Assembly: GCF_900107125.1 (NCBI RefSeq)
Contig: NZ_FNOU01000014.1
Span: forward strand, 17,889-81,888
From: Eubacterium barkeri
Lineage (GTDB): Bacteria; Bacillota; Clostridia; Eubacteriales; Eubacteriaceae
Direction: 5' to 3'
DNA length: 64,000 nucleotides
Part shown: piece by piece, positions 60,270 to 64,000 of the stretch
Numbering within the stretch: position 1 is the stretch's first letter
Layout: each line of letters starts with the position of its first letter
The notes under the pieces: model-generated
What the model was told of the DNA's origin: nothing
Databases searched by the model: none
The model's input: only the letters and a program-made list of their open reading frames with translations
Position numbers and translations under genes: made by a program

Positions 60270-61541
60270 CTAACCATTACTCCGGGGCATCCGCCCCATT
60301 CCATTATAAATCCGTCGAATCTGTCGGATGGCACTGGTGAAGTCTCCCTGGGGCAGGGTAATGTCCGATTCATTGCCCTCTACCCCAAAGGTCAGGCTCC
60401 GGGTATAGCCGTAATCTGCTTTCAAACGTTCCACCATCACCTGGGGCGTGGCCTGGGCATCCATAATCTTCAAAAGGCTCCGGCCCTCATACACATCCTG
60501 GGTAACCCGATAGCATAAGCCTTCTTCCTGGGCAGAAAGGGCTTCAATGAGGCGATCAATCTGCCTGGGTGTATCGAGTACACTAAAATAGAGAATTTCG
60601 CAGCCCTCAATTGGACACCCTTTAATATAATTGCGCAGAGGGGAGCGACGTAAATCTTCATAAAACTCTTTTTGGATCTGATTTCTAAATTGATTGTAAT
60701 AAATCAGCAACACCTTATCCACCATGGCATTGGTGAAAAAGGGGGTGCCCTTATCCGTTAAAAAGGCCTGGACCCGCTTGGCCTGCTCCGGTTGGATGGA
60801 AATGGTATAAAGGTAACGCTTATCCTCAATATCGTAAAGAGCCGCTCCCCCCATGGCAATGACTGGCAGCTTCAGCTTTAAAATACTAAGATCATCCACA
60901 ATGCTGGCCGGCGGCTCCTGGGCCACCAAGGATAGTGGCGCACCTTGGGCCACCAACTGATTAAGGACCCTTTGGTGAAAGACATTGACCTGTCGATCTC
61001 CGGTTTTAACAATGCCGTCGTAATCCACTATAAACAGAGCATCCTGACGTCTGTGGTAGGGCAGATGGGTATGGCTGACGACAAAGGCGACGCCAATCCC
61101 CAGGAAGGTATCCAGGATGCGAAAGAAAATATACTCCCCCACCGGTACCCCTCCCCTGGACATCACCGCAATCGCTAAATAGACCATACAGGCCAGGGCC
61201 GCCGTACTTTCCTTTTTCAGCAGCACCGCCAGGTAGATGGTAAGACAAATCATTCCGGCATTGAGGGCATCCAAAAAATAGGCCCCGCCGCCCCATCCCA
61301 GTACTGCGGGTTTGACCAACAGCACCACGGCTCCTGTAAAGGCCCCAATCAACGTCGCCACCACCCGCTTGATCGCATTATCCTTCTCGTTTTCAGCATC
61401 GGGCTGAATACAAATAATGGTGGCAACCAGGACATAAAAGGGCGATCGCTCAAAAGCGAAGGCCGTGAAGATAATTTCGACCATAAAGACTGCAATGGTC
61501 GTTTTAATGATTCGCATGCCGATATGTGGTAGCTGTGGCAT
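60270..61541 (-). CDS. FUSC/aromatic-acid-exporter-like membrane domain fused to a degenerate Cof-type HAD domain
   Basis: About 423 residues. The first 165 form five to six membrane helices of the ArAE/FUSC type (IKTTIAVFMVEIIFTAFAFE, KRVVATLIGAFTGAVVLL, RILDTFLGIGVAFVVSH). About 175-423 follow the Cof/HAD plan: FIVDYDGIVKTGD matches the DxD motif, but motif II (usual TGR) reads SLVAQEPPAS, and motif IV (usual GDxxND) reads GNESDI. The start MPQLPHIG follows AAGGAGG. The HAD half has probably lost catalysis and may sense a phosphometabolite for the transporter half. Confidence 0.75.
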   Translation of the reverse strand: MPQLPHIGMRIIKTTIAVFMVEIIFTAFAFERSPFYVLVATIICIQPDAENEKDNAIKRVVATLIGAFTGAVVLLVKPAVLGWGGGAYFLDALNAGMICLTIYLAVLLKKESTAALACMVYLAIAVMSRGGVPVGEYIFFRILDTFLGIGVAFVVSHTHLPYHRRQDALFIVDYDGIVKTGDRQVNVFHQRVLNQLVAQGAPLSLVAQEPPASIVDDLSILKLKLPVIAMGGAALYDIEDKRYLYTISIQPEQAKRVQAFLTDKGTPFFTNAMVDKVLLIYYNQFRNQIQKEFYEDLRRSPLRNYIKGCPIEGCEILYFSVLDTPRQIDRLIEALSAQEEGLCYRVTQDVYEGRSLLKIMDAQATPQVMVERLKADYGYTRSLTFGVEGNESDITLPQGDFTSAIRQIRRIYNGMGRMPRSNG

Positions 61542-61588
61542 TTGACCACCTCCTTCTCTCAATCACGCATTCCTTACCCCATAAACAA

Positions 61589-61624
61589 AAGGGGATTGCA
61601 GGTCCGTCTCCCTGCAATCCCCTT
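61589..61624. terminator. Terminator of serS
   Basis: AAGGGGATTGCAGG and CCTGCAATCCCCTT form a perfect 14-bp stem; the minus-strand side continues with TTGTTT. Confidence 0.88.
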
Positions 61625-61652
61625 ATTCTAATCCATTTGGTTTAAACTCTCA

Positions 61653-62927
61653 TTATTTTGCAATAATTTCCCGATTCCCCAGAAAATGCTGGAGCTTTTT
61701 GGGCACATTAATGGAGCCATCCGCGTTCTGGCAGTTTTCCAGAATCGCCGCAAAGGTCCGGCCAACCGCCAGGCCTGAACCATTTAAGGTATGGACAAAG
61801 CGGGTCTTTTTGGTCATGGGATCCCGGAAGCGAATATTCGCCCGCCGTGCCTGATAATCCTCAAAATTCGAACAGGAGGATATTTCCACATAACGGTTGT
61901 AGCTGGGCATCCACACTTCGATATCGTAGGTCTTTGCTGAGGAAAATCCTAAGTCCCCCGTGCAAAGCTCCACCACCCGATAAGGGATTTCCAATGCCTG
62001 GAGGATCGCTTCCGCATCAGCGGTTAAGCTTTCCAGCTCATCATAAGAATGATCAGGATGGGCAAATTTCACCATTTCCACTTTATCAAACTGATGGTTA
62101 CGAATCAATCCCCTGGTATCCCGACCGGCAGAACCCGCCTCTTCCCGGAAGCAGGGTGTGTAGGCCGTAAACTTAATGGGAAGGTCCCCGACATCTAAAA
62201 TTTCATCCCGGTAAATATTGGTCACTGGAACTTCCGCGGTGGGCACCAGGAAGAAATCTTCCCGTTCTAAATGGAAGGCGTCCTCTTCAAACTTCGGAAG
62301 CTGTCCGGTGCCGGTCATACTGGCTCGATTCACCATAAAGGGGGGAGAAACTTCTGTATAGCCATGGTCCTCGGTGTGCATGTACAGCATGAAATTAATG
62401 ATGGCACGTTCCAGCTTAGCACCCAGTCCTTTGAACATGGAAAAACGAGCTCCGGTAATTTTAGCGGCCCGCTCAAAATCCAGGATATCTAAATCCGTTC
62501 CTAAATCCCAATGAGCTTTGGGCTCAAAGTCGAATACCCGGGGTTCGCCCCATTTTCGAATTTCCTTGTTCTGACTATCATCAAGCCCCACGGCTACCTC
62601 TGGGTTAGGCACATTGGGCAGGTTGAGCAGTGCCTTCCGGATTTCCCCATCAATGATGGCCAGCTGTTCATCATCAGCCTTAATTTTATCCGAGACTTCT
62701 TTCATTTCCTGGAAGAGAGGTGTGAGGTCCTTCCCCTCCATTTTCATCTTAGGGATTTCCTTGGAAACTGCGTTTTTCTGGGCTTTTAACTCCTCAACGC
62801 GCCCAAGGATTTCCCGGCGTTTTTCATCCAATTCCAATACAGGTGCAACTGTGTATTCACCACCGCGGCTACAGAGGCCAGCAGTTACAGCTTCGGCATG
62901 ATCACGAATCCGTTTGATATCTAGCAT
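61653..62927 (-). CDS. serS: Seryl-tRNA synthetase
   Basis: A 424-residue class II synthetase. The N-terminal coiled-coil arm spans about 30-110 ([20 protein letters not shown]). Class II motifs are visible as [21 protein letters not shown] (motif 1), [21 protein letters not shown] (motif 2) and [20 protein letters not shown] (motif 3). AGAGGAG precedes the ATG. No T-box is seen in the 228-base upstream region; a 7-bp hairpin TGAAGCA / TGCTTCA lies at 63019-63043 without a T-run. Confidence 0.97.
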   Translation of the reverse strand: MLDIKRIRDHAEAVTAGLCSRGGEYTVAPVLELDEKRREILGRVEELKAQKNAVSKEIPKMKMEGKDLTPLFQEMKEVSDKIKADDEQLAIIDGEIRKALLNLPNVPNPEVAVGLDDSQNKEIRKWGEPRVFDFEPKAHWDLGTDLDILDFERAAKITGARFSMFKGLGAKLERAIINFMLYMHTEDHGYTEVSPPFMVNRASMTGTGQLPKFEEDAFHLEREDFFLVPTAEVPVTNIYRDEILDVGDLPIKFTAYTPCFREEAGSAGRDTRGLIRNHQFDKVEMVKFAHPDHSYDELESLTADAEAILQALEIPYRVVELCTGDLGFSSAKTYDIEVWMPSYNRYVEISSCSNFEDYQARRANIRFRDPMTKKTRFVHTLNGSGLAVGRTFAAILENCQNADGSINVPKKLQHFLGNREIIAK

Positions 62928-63074
62928 TTTTCTCTCCTCTAACTACTATGCGTTCATTTATTTTTCAATATTTTTATCATATCACAAAGCCTTGTTTTGT
63001 TCCACCAAAAACTCCAGTTGAAGCAGGATCCCTCAATGCTTCATGCACCGAAATATAATTTTTCCTTAAGCCCC

Positions 63075-63103
63075 TTGACAGTTCTTACAAATCTCTGTAT
63101 AAT
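63075..63103 (+). promoter_or_regulatory. Strong sigma-A promoter of the first small paralogue
   Basis: Consensus TTGACA (63075-63080), a 17-bp spacer and TATAAT (63098-63103). A hairpin GTAACTT-ATA-AAGTTAC (63117-63133) lies close to the expected RNA 5' end. Confidence 0.9.
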
Positions 63104-63155
63104 ACAAACATAAACAGTAACTTATAAAGTTACAAATAAAGAATCGAGGTAAATT

Positions 63156-63335
63156 ATGATGAAAGAAGCAACTGGTACCACCTATAAAAACCCATTAACG
63201 GATGAACGTGAAGAAATCGGGACGGATGAACGTAAAAGCGGTAATTATGTGAATCCCCAGGCAAAGCTCCGTGACACTAAAAAGGATGAAGTGACTAAAA
63301 ATACTTGCAAATGTGAAATGAACGAAACGGAATAA
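63156..63335 (+). CDS. Small charged protein, first of a tandem pair
   Basis: A 59-residue protein, MMKEATGTTYKNPLTDEREE then IGTDERKSGNYVNPQAKLR and a tail ending TCKCEMNETE. It is hydrophilic, with no signal or membrane segment. It shares the core EIGTD-x-RKSGNYVNPQAKLR with the protein at 63555-63716. GAGG precedes a double ATG (63156 or 63159). It has its own consensus promoter and terminator, suggesting strong expression. The function is not recognised; the CKC pair in the tail is absent from the paralogue. Confidence 0.82.
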   Translation: MMKEATGTTYKNPLTDEREEIGTDERKSGNYVNPQAKLRDTKKDEVTKNTCKCEMNETE

Positions 63336-63360
63336 GCACCATCTTCCTTCCCCTTTGGCT

Positions 63361-63391
63361 AAAAAAGCCGGCAGTTATCGCCGGCTTTTTT
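63361..63391 (+). terminator. Terminator of the first small paralogue
   Basis: GCCGGC-N7-GCCGGC (63367-63385) with A tract before and TTTTTT after. Confidence 0.9.
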
Positions 63392-63468
63392 AGCTCTTTT
63401 TTAGTAAAATATCCTTTTAATGATAATAACCTGAATACTTAATGAAAGCATATTTTTGCGGCGACGAA

Positions 63469-63497
63469 TTGACAAACTTATCCTCCCTCAATATAAT
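63469..63497 (+). promoter_or_regulatory. Strong sigma-A promoter of the second small paralogue
   Basis: Consensus TTGACA (63469-63474), a 17-bp spacer and TATAAT (63492-63497). A hairpin GTAACAT-N11-ATGTTAC (63504-63528) begins about where the RNA should start. Confidence 0.9.
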
Positions 63498-63554
63498 GAA
63501 ACCGTAACATCATTTTATGCAATGTTACACACTAAGAAAGCGAGGTTGAAGGCC

Positions 63555-63716
63555 ATGAAAGAAAAAGAAGGCGTGCTTTATGATAATCCCTTACTCGAAG
63601 AAGAGGAAGAAATCGGAACCGACGATCGCAAAAGTGGAAACTACGTTAATCCCCAGGCTAAGCTTCGGGAGACCAAAACTGAAGAAGTAACAAAGATTAC
63701 CGAAGAAAGTGTATAA
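63555..63716 (+). CDS. Small charged protein, second of a tandem pair
   Basis: A 53-residue acidic protein, MKEKEGVLYDNPLLEEEEE, then IGTDDRKSGNYVNPQAKLR and a TK-rich tail ending ITEESV. About 20 core residues match the protein at 63156-63335 almost exactly, so the pair arose by duplication. GAGG and AAGG sites lie ahead of the ATG. Longer upstream in-frame codons are rejected because they run into the promoter. It is hydrophilic and has no known domain. Confidence 0.82.
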   Translation: MKEKEGVLYDNPLLEEEEEIGTDDRKSGNYVNPQAKLRETKTEEVTKITEESV

Positions 63717-63724
63717 TTTTAAAA

Positions 63725-63756
63725 GGACCATTGATATCCGCAGATATCAATGGTCC
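63725..63756 (+). terminator. Terminator-like hairpin of the second small paralogue, abutting the IS end
   Basis: GGACCATTGATATC-CGCA-GATATCAATGGTCC, a 14-bp perfect stem. The expected T tract on the plus strand is missing; instead TCAGACTGTCGACAAA follows at once, as at the MITE at 47469. Confidence 0.75.
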
Positions 63757-64000
63757 TCAGACTGTCGACAAAGCCATGGAAACCCATAAAGTTTCTATGG
63801 CTTTTTTTCGATTGGAAGAGAAGCGAGAACGTCATCCGTGATATAATAAAAACATCAAAAGCGGAGGAAAAAAAGATGCTGACGAAACGGGAAAAAAACA
63901 TACGAGAACAATCTCAGATCATCACCATGGATACCATCGTACCAAGGGACCATATTCTAAGGTTAGTGGATGAAGCCATCAGCTTCGACTTCATCTATGA
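63757..64000 (+). mobile_element. Left end of an IS1182-type insertion sequence (runs off the window)
   Basis: TCAGACTGTCGACAAA (63757-63772) matches the outer end of the MITE at 47469. A hairpin GCCATGGAAAC-N7-GTTTCTATGGC with seven T (63773-63808) follows, which would block read-through into the transposase. The transposase gene starts at 63876. The right end lies outside the window. Confidence 0.75.
63876..64000 (+). CDS. IS1182-family transposase, N-terminal part
   Basis: The 41 visible codons begin MLTKREKNIREQSQIITMD and continue TIVPRDHILRLVDEAISFDF, the typical opening of IS1182/IS5-group transposases (DUF772 region: VP-x-DH-x-LR-x-VD-x-AI-x-F-x-FIY). AGGAGG-like GGAGG lies nine bases before the ATG. 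The DDE residues lie beyond the window, so whether it is intact cannot be judged. Confidence 0.85.
   Translation, partial: MLTKREKNIREQSQIITMDTIVPRDHILRLVDEAISFDFIY

Noticed and set aside
63019..63043. Hairpin upstream of serS considered as a T-box or attenuator
   Set aside because: There is no GGTGGTACCGCGG-type antiterminator, specifier loop or T-run; the stem is only 7 bp.
1..64000. CRISPR arrays, rRNA, tRNA genes and an origin
   Set aside because: No regularly spaced repeats, conserved rRNA segments, cloverleaf-like sequences or DnaA-box clusters were seen.

Overview
The window looks like the chromosome of a strictly anaerobic, low-to-medium GC Firmicute of the Clostridia, most in keeping with the Eubacteriaceae (Eubacterium/Acetobacterium type). 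The grounds are a Bcd-EtfBA set, a PreAT dihydropyrimidine pathway, an ileS T-box, diaminopimelate dehydrogenase, SipW/TasA-type surface proteins, strong AGGAGG ribosome sites and sigma-A promoters. The species assignment is an inference.

Layout. 1-3460 (minus): short-chain acyl-CoA dehydrogenase with EtfB and EtfA, followed by the start of a second acyl-CoA dehydrogenase. 3674-13714 (minus): a reductive pyrimidine/hydantoin catabolic block (preT, preA, dihydropyrimidinase, MATE exporter, N-carbamoyl amidohydrolase, DUF1097 membrane protein) with a MerR regulator and a MerR-style promoter with a 19-bp spacer, then a SAF-domain oxidoreductase. 13920-23361 (minus): housekeeping genes (zinc-ribbon protein, tcdA, argS, DUF1934, a DUF523-Ddl fusion, DUF2148, phosphoglucomutase, galU) and a UDP-glucose dehydrogenase-like protein lacking key residues. 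23361-27318 (minus): a pseudo-receiver protein, a small protein, three SipW-type exported proteins and the SipW signal peptidase. 27530-39921: ferredoxin, rpiB, threonylcarbamoyl-AMP synthase, pncB, a diguanylate cyclase, ileS with its T-box, a LytTR/GHKL two-component pair, an ECF S component and ddh.

40003-51794 (minus) is the most unusual region. It holds two paralogous giant secreted proteins (one with a VWA domain), a BTAD/SARP-type regulator with a degenerate GGDEF domain, a small partner gene, two membrane-anchored surface proteins and another SipW-type protein. Five promoters, in front of sipW, the SipW-substrate operon, both giant proteins and the second substrate operon, carry the same tandem repeat TGTGAC-N5-TGTGAC ending 9-10 bp before the -10 box. 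An 11-bp direct-repeat period next to the -10 is how SARP regulators bind, so I infer one dispersed extracellular-matrix regulon under the BTAD protein at 48147-49388. This is the best candidate for an undescribed system in the window.

51984-56800 (plus) is a compact type IV pilus-like operon (transglutaminase lipoprotein, PilC/GspF, four pilin-like proteins, PilT). The remainder is an FGGY kinase, xth, a sugar-nucleotide epimerase, a FUSC/pseudo-HAD fusion, serS, two tandem small paralogous proteins, and the left end of an IS1182-type insertion sequence. That IS end and a 240-bp MITE at 47469-47708 both abut transcription-terminator hairpins.
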